Of a stretch of DNA of 5,198 nt, positions 5,193-5,198 are shown in pieces. A program made the translations under genes and the position numbers. How positions within the stretch are numbered: position 1 is the stretch's first letter; each line of letters begins with the position of its first letter. The notes beneath the pieces were generated by a model, which saw only the letters and a list, made by a program, of their open reading frames with translations, ran no database searches and was not told the DNA's origin. The stretch spans positions 1 to 5,198 of the forward strand of contig JAQVWU010000236.1 of NCBI GenBank assembly GCA_028709565.1, given 5' to 3'. This DNA is from Eubacteriales bacterium. Its GTDB lineage: Bacteria; Bacillota; Clostridia; Oscillospirales; CAG-272.

Positions 5193-5198
5193 AACGGC

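Overview
The window reads as a chromosomal segment of an AT-rich Gram-positive anaerobe, most likely a clostridial Bacillota. The grounds are strong GGAGG-type ribosome binding sites, A/T-rich sigma-A-like promoters, and XRE regulators with TPR-like C-terminal halves. No rRNA, tRNA, CRISPR array or intact transposase is visible, so the assignment below class level is open.

Left part (1-2223, minus strand) is a tightly packed operon of at least four genes. In transcription order they are a 354-residue XRE helix-turn-helix regulator with a helical-repeat C-terminal region, a 150-residue and a 170-residue multi-pass membrane protein, and a gene of unknown function that runs off the left edge. 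Two junctions are ATGA stop/start overlaps and the third has a 1-nt gap, so the four are almost certainly co-transcribed and partly translationally coupled. I do not recognise the membrane proteins or the fourth gene. This operon is the best candidate in the window for an undescribed system: a regulator controlling a small membrane module.

Centre (2224-3627) holds a divergent control region and, on the plus strand, a second XRE-TPR regulator gene paralogous to the first. This copy is broken by one in-frame TGA inside the HTH region and two -1 frameshifts, both in short homopolymers. The control region has a promoter on each strand, a 13-bp direct repeat overlapping the -10 of the leftward promoter, and an 8-bp-arm palindrome upstream of the rightward one.

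Right part (3628-5198) starts with a short intergenic region. It holds a hairpin and a 25-codon C-terminal protein remnant on the minus strand, and two copies of a 12-bp direct repeat bracket the remnant. A promoter then leads to an intact 330-residue APH/choline-kinase-fold phosphotransferase gene. The last 299 bases have no credible gene. They carry a series of hairpins and short repeats that become GC-rich at the right end and look like a structured, probably dispersed, intergenic element.

Working picture: the leftward regulator probably controls itself and the membrane operon. The dead rightward paralogue may once have formed a divergent regulatory pair with it. The kinase gene has its own promoter and appears functionally separate.
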